Shown here one piece after another: positions 33,766 through 43,187 of a stretch of DNA of 64,000 nucleotides. Positions within the stretch are counted from its first letter, which is position 1. Every line of letters starts with the position of its first letter. A model generated the notes under the pieces. It had not been told where the DNA came from and searched no databases. It saw only the letters and a list, made by a program, of their open reading frames with translations. The DNA lies in the NCBI GenBank assembly GCA_002706605.1, contig PALT01000005.1:124001-188000 (forward strand). Reading direction: 5' to 3'. This DNA is from Rhodovulum sp. (GTDB taxonomy: Bacteria; Pseudomonadota; Alphaproteobacteria; Rhodobacterales; Rhodobacteraceae). Position numbers and translations under genes: made by a program.

Positions 33766-34641
33766 ATGGCAAAGGTAACGTTTCTGGGGCTCGGCGTCAT
33801 GGGGTATCCGATGGCTGGGCATCTTGTCGCCAAGGGGCATGAGGTGACGGTCTATAACCGGACGACGGCCAAGGCCGAGGCTTGGGCGCCAGAGCATGGT
33901 GGGTCATATGCGACAACCCCCGCCAAGGCCGCCGAGGGCGCGGAATTCGTGATGGCCTGTGTGGGCAACGATGACGATTTGCGCGCGGTCTGTACGGGCG
34001 CGGATGGTGCGTTCGCCGGTATGGCCGAGGGTGCGGTGTTTGTCGATCACACGACCGTCTCGGCGCAGGTGACGCGCGAATTGGCCGAAGCGGCCGCCGG
34101 TTCTGGGATCGGATACGTGGACGCGCCTGTGTCCGGTGGTCAGGCCGGTGCGGAAAACGGACAGTTGGTCATCATGTGTGGCGGGTCCGAGGGCGATTAT
34201 GACGCGGCGGCGCCGATCATGGATGCCTACGCCAAGCTGCACAAACGCATGGGCGCGGTCGGTGACGGGCAACTGACCAAGATGGTAAACCAGATCTGCA
34301 TCGCCGGTTTGGTTCAGGGCCTATCTGAGGGTATCCATTTCGCAGAAAAGGCGGGGCTTGATCCGCGTGCAGTGGTTGAGGTGATCGGCGGCGGAGCAGC
34401 GGGCTCGTGGCAGATGGTCAACCGTCACGGCACGATGGCCGATGATGAATTCGAGCACGGGTTCGCGGTGGACTGGATGCGCAAGGATCTGGCGATCTGT
34501 TTGGCCACCGCAGAAGAGACCGGCGCGGCCCTGCCGGTGACGGCCTTGGTCGATCAGTATTACAAGGATGTGCAGAACATGGGCGGCGGGCGTTGGGATA
34601 CATCCAGCCTGATCAAACGTCTGCGTCGGTTGATGGGATAA
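33766..34641 (+). CDS. NAD(P)-dependent beta-hydroxyacid dehydrogenase (HIBADH/GlxR family)
   Basis: 291 residues. The Rossmann motif GLGVMGYP begins at residue 8, DAPVSGGQAGAENGQL is the substrate-binding signature and K172 in GQLTKMVNQ is the catalytic lysine. The family includes 3-hydroxyisobutyrate dehydrogenase, tartronate semialdehyde reductase and glyoxylate/succinic semialdehyde reductases; substrate cannot be chosen from the sequence alone. Start ATG 33766 has AGGGGA upstream. It is divergent from the acylase gene with about 78 bp between. The stop codon lies inside a palindrome. Confidence 0.88.
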   Translation: MAKVTFLGLGVMGYPMAGHLVAKGHEVTVYNRTTAKAEAWAPEHGGSYATTPAKAAEGAEFVMACVGNDDDLRAVCTGADGAFAGMAEGAVFVDHTTVSAQVTRELAEAAAGSGIGYVDAPVSGGQAGAENGQLVIMCGGSEGDYDAAAPIMDAYAKLHKRMGAVGDGQLTKMVNQICIAGLVQGLSEGIHFAEKAGLDPRAVVEVIGGGAAGSWQMVNRHGTMADDEFEHGFAVDWMRKDLAICLATAEETGAALPVTALVDQYYKDVQNMGGGRWDTSSLIKRLRRLMG

Positions 34642-34663
34642 TGATTAGTATCGCTAATCATTA
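34639..34663. repeat. Perfect 10-bp inverted repeat over a stop codon
   Basis: TAATGATTAG (34639-34648) and CTAATCATTA (34654-34663) with a five-base spacer. The first three bases are the stop codon of the dehydrogenase gene. AT-rich and unlike the surroundings. Confidence 0.7.
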
Positions 34664-34683
34664 GACGAATGAGGCTGGCGATG

Positions 34684-34717
34684 GCGGGGATCACATCCTG
34701 TGATCCCCGCATGTTTT
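34684..34717 (+). terminator. Strong intrinsic terminator
   Basis: A perfect 12-bp stem (GCGGGGATCACA, 34684-34695, with 34699-34710), a three-base loop, then ATGTTTT. It ends the dehydrogenase transcript and isolates the following small gene. Confidence 0.85.
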
Positions 34718-34743
34718 AATTAGCATATTTAAAACAGATACTT

Positions 34744-34766
34744 GAAAGTTTTCCTCGAAAACTTTC
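34744..34766. repeat. Perfect 10-bp inverted repeat with three-base loop
   Basis: GAAAGTTTTC (34744-34753) and GAAAACTTTC (34757-34766) around CTC, 69 bp before the start of the exported small protein. It could be an operator, an mRNA hairpin, or a copy of a dispersed palindrome; no second copy was seen in this window. Confidence 0.65.
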
Positions 34767-34834
34767 CCCCAACGTGGAACGAAATACAGACCTCCGGTGT
34801 TGTCTTTTCGAACAGCAATTAAAGGAGGTTACTT

Positions 34835-35314
34835 ATGTTTAATAAGTTTTATGCTACTGCTATCGCCGCGACTTTGACCGCTTCGGCTGCTTTTGCGTCG
34901 TCGCCGCAGTTGGACACGCAGGTCGACATTATTCTGGACGACCTTGGCTATGAAAACGTAGATCCCGCGATCCTGTCGACAGAAGTGAAAAGCTATATCT
35001 ACCTGCGCAGCAACAGTGACACGACCGACTATGAGCTGCGTGAAGACCTAGAACTGATCCTTGGTGGTGAGCCCGACTTTACCCAGATCGTCGTGATCCC
35101 CGCCGGTTCGGCCCATGACGAAGCTGGCCATGACATGATGGTTCTGGAAGACAGTGCCGTGAAATCGGTACAGGATACCCTGAACCAGTACGGTTATGAG
35201 AACGTCGATGCGTCGACCTTGAAGACCAGTGAGATGGCCGAGATTTATCTGGCCGAGTCTGGTGGTGACGCGACCGAAGTTCAGAACGTCCTGCGTTCGA
35301 TCTTTGAATCGTAA
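34835..35314 (+). CDS. Exported small protein with an internal duplication, unknown function
   Basis: 159 residues. A signal peptide (MFNKFYATAIAATLTASAAFA, about 1-21) is followed by two related halves: around 29-77 and 109-156, both containing GYENVD (38-43 and 120-125) and a helical IYL segment, offset by 82 residues. The mature protein is acidic and has no cysteine. The ribosome binding site AAAGGAGGT (34821-34829) is a full match to the 16S anti-Shine-Dalgarno, six bases from the ATG, and the first codons are A/T-rich, both signs of strong expression. A perfect terminator follows. I do not recognise a family. Confidence 0.85.
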   Translation: MFNKFYATAIAATLTASAAFASSPQLDTQVDIILDDLGYENVDPAILSTEVKSYIYLRSNSDTTDYELREDLELILGGEPDFTQIVVIPAGSAHDEAGHDMMVLEDSAVKSVQDTLNQYGYENVDASTLKTSEMAEIYLAESGGDATEVQNVLRSIFES

Positions 35315-35324
35315 CATCTAACGA

Positions 35325-35356
35325 AAACGGGCCGGAAAACCTCCGGCCCGTTTTTG
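35325..35356 (+). terminator. Strong intrinsic terminator
   Basis: AAAACGGGCCGGA (35325-35337) pairs perfectly with 35343-35355 and ends in a T run. It serves the exported small protein gene and, being A-rich on the left, could also stop the convergent SYLF gene. Confidence 0.9.
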
Positions 35357-35379
35357 CATTCAATGCGCCCGTATCGTCC

Positions 35380-35940
35380 TTAGGGAATGATGCGGGTGTA
35401 TTTTGTGCCCTCTAGGGAGGCGCCGACCAGGAGGCCCGCCTGACCGAACACCACCGCAATCACAGGGTCCAGCGAGGTGATGGTTTCGGCGGTCAGATTG
35501 CCGCCCTTATCCTTGATCGCGTATTCCAGATCGGCCCCTGCGGACCATCCGGCGGACCGTCGGAAATCGCCAAGTGCCTCTTCGGTGATAAAGAACAGCG
35601 CGTGGGCATATTGCTGCGCGCCGATTTGCAGACCGAACGAGCCCTGTGTCGCCGAATAGTAATCGACCGTGGCGTTGTTGATGCGCAACGCACCCTCACC
35701 ATAGGCGCCGCCCACGAACAGGCCCGCCTTGGTCACAAGGGGCATCCACAAGGTGCCAAGCGCCTTGCCGTCGATGTCCTGCATTTCGGGGAATTCATTA
35801 AAAAGGTAATCGCGCGACGCGTCGACGCGTGCGTCGATTTCCATGGCCGCATTCGTGCCAACGCCATTGCCGCAGGCCGCGGTCAACGCGGTTGTCGCCC
35901 CTGCAGCGCCGAGGAACGATCGCCGGGTGAACATGCTCAT
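35380..35940 (-). CDS. SYLF (YSC84-like) domain lipoprotein
   Basis: 186 residues. The N-terminus has a twin-arginine-like motif RRSFLG and a lipobox LTAAC with the lipidated cysteine at 23, so it should be an exported lipoprotein. The rest is a SYLF domain: LGTLWMPLVTKAGLFVGGAYGEGAL, then AQQYAHALFFITEEAL and AVVFGQAGLLVGASLEGTKYT. SYLF proteins bind lipids in eukaryotes; bacterial roles are poorly known. AGGG lies seven bases before the first ATG. It is convergent with the duplicated exported protein, and hemB lies behind it in the same direction after 121 bp. Confidence 0.88.
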   Translation of the reverse strand: MSMFTRRSFLGAAGATTALTAACGNGVGTNAAMEIDARVDASRDYLFNEFPEMQDIDGKALGTLWMPLVTKAGLFVGGAYGEGALRINNATVDYYSATQGSFGLQIGAQQYAHALFFITEEALGDFRRSAGWSAGADLEYAIKDKGGNLTAETITSLDPVIAVVFGQAGLLVGASLEGTKYTRIIP

Positions 35941-36061
35941 GTCTCTGCCCTATCTGTTTCGCCTGAGTGCAGCCTTTGGCGGCTGCTTGGCCCAAAGTCT
36001 AGGGGGTAAGGGCCCGCTTGTCATCATATCTTGGGGGCAATCGCCCTATTTCGGCGGGAAA

Positions 36062-37156
<1,095 letters not shown>

Positions 37157-37180
37157 CTATAGGGTTATCTGGGGGCCACT

Positions 37181-37708
37181 TTGGACTGGTATCAGACGGT
37201 ATTCGAAGTCATCGACATGCGATCCTTTTCGAACCTGTGGTTCTGGATCATGCTGGCGGTGATCTGGTCCTCGGCGTCCTATTTCGTGATCGGTGTGCCG
37301 TTTGATCTGATCACGCGCGCCGGACGTCATGGGGGCCAAGCGGCCGAGGATCTGGCGACACTGGTCCGGATCAACGTCAATCGTATCCTTTATATCTCGA
37401 CCGTGTCGGGGCTGTGGCTGACGGGGCTCGGGTTCTTTTTCCTGACCATTCTGGCGCTTTTGGGCTTTGGCTATCGGATGGAGTTCGCACAGGCGGTGTT
37501 CTTGATCCTGCTGCCGCTGTCGGGTGTGGCGGCGGTCAGCGTGCGCACCTGCCACGTCATTCATAATTTCGACCTACAGGGCGATGCCCTGCGCGCGCGT
37601 CTGATGTTCCATCGCCGTATTACACAGGTCATCGGCATGTTCGCCATTTTCGTCACAGCGATGTGGGGGATGTATCAGAACCTGTCGCTGGGCGTTTTGG
37701 GTGGTTGA
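37181..37708 (+). CDS. Rhodobacterales membrane protein (often labelled 'component of SufBCD complex')
   Basis: 175 residues starting at TTG 37181 behind a GGGGG tract. It begins LDWYQTVFEVIDMRSFSNLWFW and has about four membrane helices (around 20-40, 70-95, 100-120 and 145-168). Homologues in roseobacters commonly carry the name 'component of SufBCD complex', but nothing in the sequence (no cysteine cluster, no ATPase or scaffold motif) supports a role in iron-sulfur assembly. It lies 31 bp before mfd in the same direction, so the two may share a transcript. Function unknown. Confidence 0.8.
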   Translation: MDWYQTVFEVIDMRSFSNLWFWIMLAVIWSSASYFVIGVPFDLITRAGRHGGQAAEDLATLVRINVNRILYISTVSGLWLTGLGFFFLTILALLGFGYRMEFAQAVFLILLPLSGVAAVSVRTCHVIHNFDLQGDALRARLMFHRRITQVIGMFAIFVTAMWGMYQNLSLGVLGG

Positions 37709-37739
37709 CAGCGCGGGTCCTGCGTTTAACTCCTGCGGC

Positions 37740-40700
37740 ATGTCTGATCAAACTCACATCACGATGGGCGGTGCGCCCGAGGGGTTCGACGCCCAACTGA
37801 TCCTGCGCGAATTGCGCAAGACGGGGGCGCCGGTTCTGCATGTCGCGCGCGACGATAAACGTCTGGCCGAAATGCGCGCCGCATTGCGGTTTTTCGCCCC
37901 CGATGTGGTGGTTCTGGAGTTCCCCGGCTGGGATTGTTTGCCGTTTGATCGGGTCAGTCCGAATGCCGATGTGTCTGCCTCGCGTATGGCGACACTGGCC
38001 GCGCTGGCCTATGGCGGGATCACGGGGCCGTTCGTGGTCCTGTCGACGGTCAGCGCCACGATGCAGCGCGTTCCCCCGCGCGAGATCCTGCGCAAATCCG
38101 CGTTTTCCGCGCGTGTGGGCGGGCAGGTGGATGAAAAGGGTCTGCGCGATTTTCTGGTCCATATGGGGTTTGTTCAGGCCCCCACGGTGATGGAGGCCGG
38201 CGATTTCGCGATCCGTGGCGGCATCATCGACATCTTTCCGCCGGGACAGCTGGGGCCGATCCGTTTGGACCTGTTTGGCGATACGCTGGACGGGGTTCGC
38301 CGGTTCGATCCGGTGACACAGCGCACGACCGAGACCTTGGAAACGGTCGAGCTTGCCCCCGTGTCCGAGGTGATTTTGGATGAGCGCGCCATCACGCGGT
38401 TTCGCCAGAACTATCGGATCGAATTTGGCGCGGGCGGTCATGATGATCCCCTGTATGAGGCCGTATCGGCGGGCCGCAAGCATCAGGGCGTCGAACATTG
38501 GTTGCCGTTCTTTTACGACGGTCTTGAAACGCTGTTCGATTACTTGCCGGATGCGTCGGTTTTTGTGGATTATCAGGGTGATGCGGCGCGTCTTTCGCGC
38601 TGGGACGGGATCGCCGATCAATATGACAACCGCGCCGAGGCGATGAAGGCCAAGGGGCGGTTAGACACGGTCTATAAACCCTGTCCGCCGGATTTGTTGT
38701 ACCTCAACGATCCCGCGTGGATGGAGCAAATCGCCGAGCGCCGCGTCGTGTCCATGTCGCCAAATCCCCAAGGGTCTGGGCCGAATGTTCTGGACGCGGG
38801 CGGGCGGATCGGGCGCAACTTTTCGCCAGAACGTCAGCAAGAAGATAAAAACCTTTTCAGCGCCTTGGCCGATCATATTCAGGCAAAGCGTGAAGATGGT
38901 CCCATCGTCATCGCCTCTTATTCCGAGGGCGCGCGCGAACGTCTGCAAGGGCTGTTAGAGGATGAGGACGTCCTTGGCGTCACGCCGGTGCGCGATTTTC
39001 GCGATGTGGACGGGAAACAAGGTGTGTTCCTGTGCGTTTGGCCGCTTGAGCACGGGTTCACCACGCCGAACCTGACTGTGATTTCCGAACAGGATGTGCT
39101 GGGCGACCGGTTGATCCGTGGGGCGCGCAAACGGCGGCGCGCCGAGAATTTCCTGACCGAAACGCAGTCCCTGTCGCCCGGTGATCTGGTCGTGCATGTG
39201 GAACACGGGGTCGGGCGGTACAACGGGCTTGAGACCATCACCGCGATGGGCGCGCCGCATGAATGTATCGCGCTGGAATACGCGGGTGGGGATCGGTTGT
39301 TCCTGCCGGTCGAGAACATCGAACTGCTGTCGCGCTATGGCCACGAAGAGGGCCTGCTGGACAAACTGGGCGGCGGCGCGTGGCAGGCGAAAAAGGCCAA
39401 GCTGAAAGAGCGTATTCGCCAGATCGCGGACAAACTGATCCGCGTGGCCGCCGAACGCGCCCTGCGCAAGGCCGAGGTGCTGCAGCCCAGCCCCCATGCG
39501 TGGGAAGAGTTCAGCGCGCGCTTTCCGTACGAGGAAACCGAGGATCAGTTGAACGCGATTGAGGACGTTCTGACAGATCTGGCCTCAGGCTCGCCGATGG
39601 ACCGTCTGGTCTGCGGCGATGTGGGTTTTGGCAAGACCGAGGTTGCGATGCGTGCCGCGTTCGTGGCGGCGATGGCAGGGGTGCAGGTGGCGGTGATCGC
39701 GCCGACAACCCTGCTTGCGCGCCAGCACGCCAAGGCGTTTCAGGACCGGTTCCGTGGTTTTCCGTTGCAGGTGCGGCAATTGTCGCGGTTCGTGTCGCAA
39801 AAACAGGCCGCCGACACGCGCAAGGGTCTGGCCGACGGGACGGTCGATATCTGTGTCGGCACGCATGCCTTGTTGGCCAAGGGCGTGAATTTCAAGAACC
39901 TCGGCCTGTTGATTATCGACGAGGAACAGCATTTCGGCGTTCAGCACAAAGAGCGCCTGAAGCAGATGCGCAGCGATATCCATGTGCTGACCCTGACCGC
40001 GACGCCGATCCCGCGCACGCTGCAGATGTCGCTGACCGGTGTGCGCGATCTGTCGATCATCGGCACGCCGCCGGTGGATCGTCTGTCGATCCGCACCTAT
40101 GTGTCCGAATTCGATACAGTCACGATCCGCGAGGCCCTGTTGCGCGAACATTATCGCGGCGGGCAGAGCTTCTTCGTCGTGCCCCGCATTAGCGACCTGC
40201 CCGAGATTGAGGATTTCCTGAAAAATCAGGTGCCCGAGGTCACGTTCATCACCGCCACGGGGCAACTGGCCGCCGGTGATCTGGATGAGCGGATGAACGC
40301 GTTCTACGACGGGAAATACGACGTTCTGTTGGCGACGACGATTGTGGAATCGGGTCTGGATATTCCGACCGCGAACACGATGATCGTGCACCGTGCCGAT
40401 ATGTTCGGCCTGTCCCAGCTTTATCAAATTCGTGGCCGCGTGGGTCGTTCAAAAACCCGCGCCTATGCGTATTTGACGACGAAACCGCGCCAGCCCCTTA
40501 CGCCATCCGCGCAGAAACGTCTACGCGTGCTGGGCAGTTTGGACAGCCTCGGCGCGGGCTTTACCCTAGCCAGTCAGGATCTGGACATTCGCGGAGCGGG
40601 GAACCTTGTGGGCGAGGAACAGTCGGGCCATGTCCAGGAGGTTGGCTTTGAGCTCTACCAATCCATGCTGGAAGAGGCGATTTCCAAGATCAAATCGGGT

Positions 40701-41213
40701 GAGCTCGAAGGTCTGAACGACGGCGACGATCAATGGGCGCCGCAGATCAACCTTGGCGTTCCGGTTCTGATCCCCGACACCTATGTGCCCGATCTGGACG
40801 TGCGTCTGGGTCTCTATCGGCGTCTGTCCAGCCTGCAGAAAAAGGTCGAACTCGAAGGGTTCGCGGCGGAACTGATCGACCGGTTCGGCCGGCTGCCCAA
40901 AGAGGTGAACACGCTGCTGTTGATCGTGCGGATCAAGGCGATGTGCAAAAAGGCCGGCATCGCGAAACTGGATGGCGGCCCCAAGGGCGCAACGATCCAG
41001 TTCCACAACGACAAGTTCGCCTCGCCCAAGGGTCTGGTCGAATTCATCAATGCCCAGAACGGCACGGCCAAGGTCAAGGACAACAAAATCATCCTGCGCC
41101 GCGATTGGCCCAAGGATGGCGACAAGATCAAGGGCGCCTTTGCGATTGCCCGTGATCTGGCGGAAAAAGTTGTGGCCGAAAAGAAAAAGGCCCGCGCGGG
41201 AACGCAGGCCTGA
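37740..41213 (+). CDS. mfd: Transcription-repair coupling factor Mfd
   Basis: 1157 residues, normal length. The N-terminal UvrB-like region is followed by the RNA polymerase-interacting domain (VVHVEHGVGRYNGLETI) and the SF2 translocase: Walker A GDVGFGKT (626-633), DEEQHFG, TATPIPRTLQMS, the TRG-region SGLDIPTANT and QIRGRVGRS. The C-terminal TRCF domain masks UvrA binding until activated. Mfd removes RNA polymerase stalled at lesions and recruits UvrA. The start ATG 37740 lacks a clear ribosome binding site; the ATG 24 bases on is the alternative. Confidence 0.96.
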   Translation: MSDQTHITMGGAPEGFDAQLILRELRKTGAPVLHVARDDKRLAEMRAALRFFAPDVVVLEFPGWDCLPFDRVSPNADVSASRMATLAALAYGGITGPFVVLSTVSATMQRVPPREILRKSAFSARVGGQVDEKGLRDFLVHMGFVQAPTVMEAGDFAIRGGIIDIFPPGQLGPIRLDLFGDTLDGVRRFDPVTQRTTETLETVELAPVSEVILDERAITRFRQNYRIEFGAGGHDDPLYEAVSAGRKHQGVEHWLPFFYDGLETLFDYLPDASVFVDYQGDAARLSRWDGIADQYDNRAEAMKAKGRLDTVYKPCPPDLLYLNDPAWMEQIAERRVVSMSPNPQGSGPNVLDAGGRIGRNFSPERQQEDKNLFSALADHIQAKREDGPIVIASYSEGARERLQGLLEDEDVLGVTPVRDFRDVDGKQGVFLCVWPLEHGFTTPNLTVISEQDVLGDRLIRGARKRRRAENFLTETQSLSPGDLVVHVEHGVGRYNGLETITAMGAPHECIALEYAGGDRLFLPVENIELLSRYGHEEGLLDKLGGGAWQAKKAKLKERIRQIADKLIRVAAERALRKAEVLQPSPHAWEEFSARFPYEETEDQLNAIEDVLTDLASGSPMDRLVCGDVGFGKTEVAMRAAFVAAMAGVQVAVIAPTTLLARQHAKAFQDRFRGFPLQVRQLSRFVSQKQAADTRKGLADGTVDICVGTHALLAKGVNFKNLGLLIIDEEQHFGVQHKERLKQMRSDIHVLTLTATPIPRTLQMSLTGVRDLSIIGTPPVDRLSIRTYVSEFDTVTIREALLREHYRGGQSFFVVPRISDLPEIEDFLKNQVPEVTFITATGQLAAGDLDERMNAFYDGKYDVLLATTIVESGLDIPTANTMIVHRADMFGLSQLYQIRGRVGRSKTRAYAYLTTKPRQPLTPSAQKRLRVLGSLDSLGAGFTLASQDLDIRGAGNLVGEEQSGHVQEVGFELYQSMLEEAISKIKSGELEGLNDGDDQWAPQINLGVPVLIPDTYVPDLDVRLGLYRRLSSLQKKVELEGFAAELIDRFGRLPKEVNTLLLIVRIKAMCKKAGIAKLDGGPKGATIQFHNDKFASPKGLVEFINAQNGTAKVKDNKIILRRDWPKDGDKIKGAFAIARDLAEKVVAEKKKARAGTQA

Positions 41214-41225
41214 TCGGTTGGGTGG

Positions 41226-41250
41226 GATGCCGCGTCAATCGCGCGGCATC
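41226..41250. terminator. Hairpin between convergent mfd and bcr-type genes
   Basis: GATGCCGCG (41226-41234) pairs with CGCGGCATC (41242-41250) around a seven-base loop that holds the exporter gene's stop codon. There is no T run, so it is a candidate terminator or mRNA 3' end hairpin only. Confidence 0.4.
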
Positions 41251-42449
41251 AGGATGAACAGGGCGCGCGCCATGACCACCGCGATGGTGATGCCGATTGC
41301 CATGGGCACGGGCGTACCGTTGAACGCCAGACCCACCGGCGCGGCCAGAACCACGGAAATCACCGTCGCGACCGACCCCACGATCGACGCGGCAAGGCCC
41401 GCGATATGGCCCATCGGCTCCATCGCCAATGCGTTCAGGTTCCCCACGGTCAGGCCCATCAGGCCGAACAGGGCAATCGACCACATCACATAGGCCGCGA
41501 ATTCGACCCCGGCGGGCAGAACGCCGGTCCAGAGCAACACCACCATGATCACGGCCAGAATGGCCTCAACCGTCAGGGTGATGCTGATCAGATAGCGCAT
41601 ACCCAGACGCACAACCAAACGGGCGTTCGCAATGGATGCGGTGCCCGCACACAGGGCAATCACACCGAACCAGATGTGAAAGGTTTCCCCCCGGCCAAAA
41701 TACTGTTCAAACACCTGCTGGGTTGAGGACAGCACCATAAACAGCACCGAAAAGACCAGAGCCTGAACAGCGATCGACAGGTTGACGATGCGGTTGCTGA
41801 ACACCTCGCGCATGGCGGCGAGCATCGTGCTTGCACGGATCGGACGGCGCAGGTTCGGCGGCAGGGTCTCGGGTTGGCGCAACATGTACCAACCGACAGA
41901 AAAGCTTGCGAACAGCATAAAGGCCACGAAAATCGCGCGCCAGCCGCCCATCGCGATCACGGCCGCCCCGATGGTCGGCGCAAGCGCGGGCAGGAGGGTA
42001 AAGATCATCATCACGAAGGACGTGATCTTGGCCATCTCGCGCCCCGAATAGAGGTCGCGGACAACGGCAAGGCCAACAACCCGCGGCGCGGCGGCCCCCA
42101 GACCCTGAAGAACACGGGCAAGCAGAACCATTTCCAACTGTCCCGCCGCCCATGCAAACACGGCCCCCACCAGATACAGGCCACCGCCCGCCAGAATAAC
42201 GCGGCGACGCCCAAAGGCATCGGACAGCGGCCCGACGAAAAACGTCCCGATCCCCATGCCCAGAACAAAGGCGGTGATGATAAAGGCGGCTTGGTTCGGA
42301 TTGTCGGGGGACAGCTCCGCACCGATGACGGGCAGGGCGGGCAACATCGCATCAATGGAAAAGGCAATCGTCGCAAACATCATCGCGCACATGGCAATGA
42401 ATTCAGGCTGCGCCAAACGGCGCGGCACGGGCTGAGTGGTGGCGTGCAT
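41235..42449 (-). CDS. Bcr/CflA-type MFS drug efflux transporter
   Basis: 404 residues and twelve predicted membrane helices. The motif-A-like loop GPLSDAFGRRRVIL after the second helix and the motif-C-like PALAPTIGAAV in the fifth mark a drug:H+ antiporter of the 12-helix Bcr/CflA group; ARVLQGLGAAA and RDLYSGREMAKI are also typical. It probably exports small hydrophobic drugs or metabolites by proton antiport across the inner membrane; the substrate is unknown. It is separated by 87 AT-rich bases from the dsbA-like gene behind it, which runs in the same direction. Confidence 0.9.
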   Translation of the reverse strand: MHATTQPVPRRLAQPEFIAMCAMMFATIAFSIDAMLPALPVIGAELSPDNPNQAAFIITAFVLGMGIGTFFVGPLSDAFGRRRVILAGGGLYLVGAVFAWAAGQLEMVLLARVLQGLGAAAPRVVGLAVVRDLYSGREMAKITSFVMMIFTLLPALAPTIGAAVIAMGGWRAIFVAFMLFASFSVGWYMLRQPETLPPNLRRPIRASTMLAAMREVFSNRIVNLSIAVQALVFSVLFMVLSSTQQVFEQYFGRGETFHIWFGVIALCAGTASIANARLVVRLGMRYLISITLTVEAILAVIMVVLLWTGVLPAGVEFAAYVMWSIALFGLMGLTVGNLNALAMEPMGHIAGLAASIVGSVATVISVVLAAPVGLAFNGTPVPMAIGITIAVVMARALFILMPRD

Positions 42450-42536
42450 ATATTTTACTCTGTCAATTAAATTAATCGTAACCTGCGCCTAAATAGCACA
42501 GGTTGCTAGCCACCCAAATGCACAGTGGACGGTTCG

Positions 42537-43187
42537 TTAATTCACAGTGGCGTCTTGGGGCGCACCCGAGAGTTCAGCGATGACCTGCTCCCACAACTCG
42601 GGCGGTTGCGCGCCGGGGACAACGTGGGTGTTGGCGACGATAAAGGTCGGAACGCTGTTCACGCCGCGCTGACGGGCGTGGCTGTCGCGCGCAATGATGT
42701 CGGCGCGGTCGGCGTCACTGGCCAAGAGGCGGGCGATCATGTCGCCGTCCATCTCTGCGCCCTCGGCAATCGCGCGCAGGGTCGCGGGGTCCTCGATGTC
42801 CTTGCCCTCTTGGAAATAGGCCTTGAACAGGGCGGTGACGACGGCGGTTTGGCGTCCCTCGATCCCCGCCCAATGGATCAGGCGATGCGCGTCCAGCGTA
42901 TTGGGCGTGCGTTTGATCGCGGCAAAGTCGATCTCAAGACCCGACTCTTCGGCGGCCTCGGCAATCGCGCCGTAGACCTTCAGCGCATTGGCGCGTCCGC
43001 CGAATTTCGTCTCAAGATATTCGCGGCGATCCATGCCACCGGCGGGCATGGTGGGGTTCAACTGAAACGGATGCCATTCGATGGCAAAGGGATGGTCGGG
43101 ATGGTTGATCAGGGCCTGATCCAAACGGGCCTTGCCAATGAAACACCACGGGCAGATCGGATCGGACAGGATATCAAGCTTGATCAT
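42537..43187 (-). CDS. DsbA-family oxidoreductase (FrnE-like), CPWC active site
   Basis: 216 residues, with no signal peptide, so it is cytosolic. The thioredoxin-fold active site CPWC lies at 12-15, the cis-proline loop is SVPTFI, and the long helical insert (about 65-160) is typical of FrnE/2-hydroxychromene-2-carboxylate isomerase-like DsbA proteins. Family members oxidise or isomerise dithiols or take part in polyketide maturation; the role here is unknown. Its start overlaps the end of the acyl-CoA synthetase gene by 14 bp, implying translational coupling. Confidence 0.9.
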   Translation of the reverse strand: MIKLDILSDPICPWCFIGKARLDQALINHPDHPFAIEWHPFQLNPTMPAGGMDRREYLETKFGGRANALKVYGAIAEAAEESGLEIDFAAIKRTPNTLDAHRLIHWAGIEGRQTAVVTALFKAYFQEGKDIEDPATLRAIAEGAEMDGDMIARLLASDADRADIIARDSHARQRGVNSVPTFIVANTHVVPGAQPPELWEQVIAELSGAPQDATVN

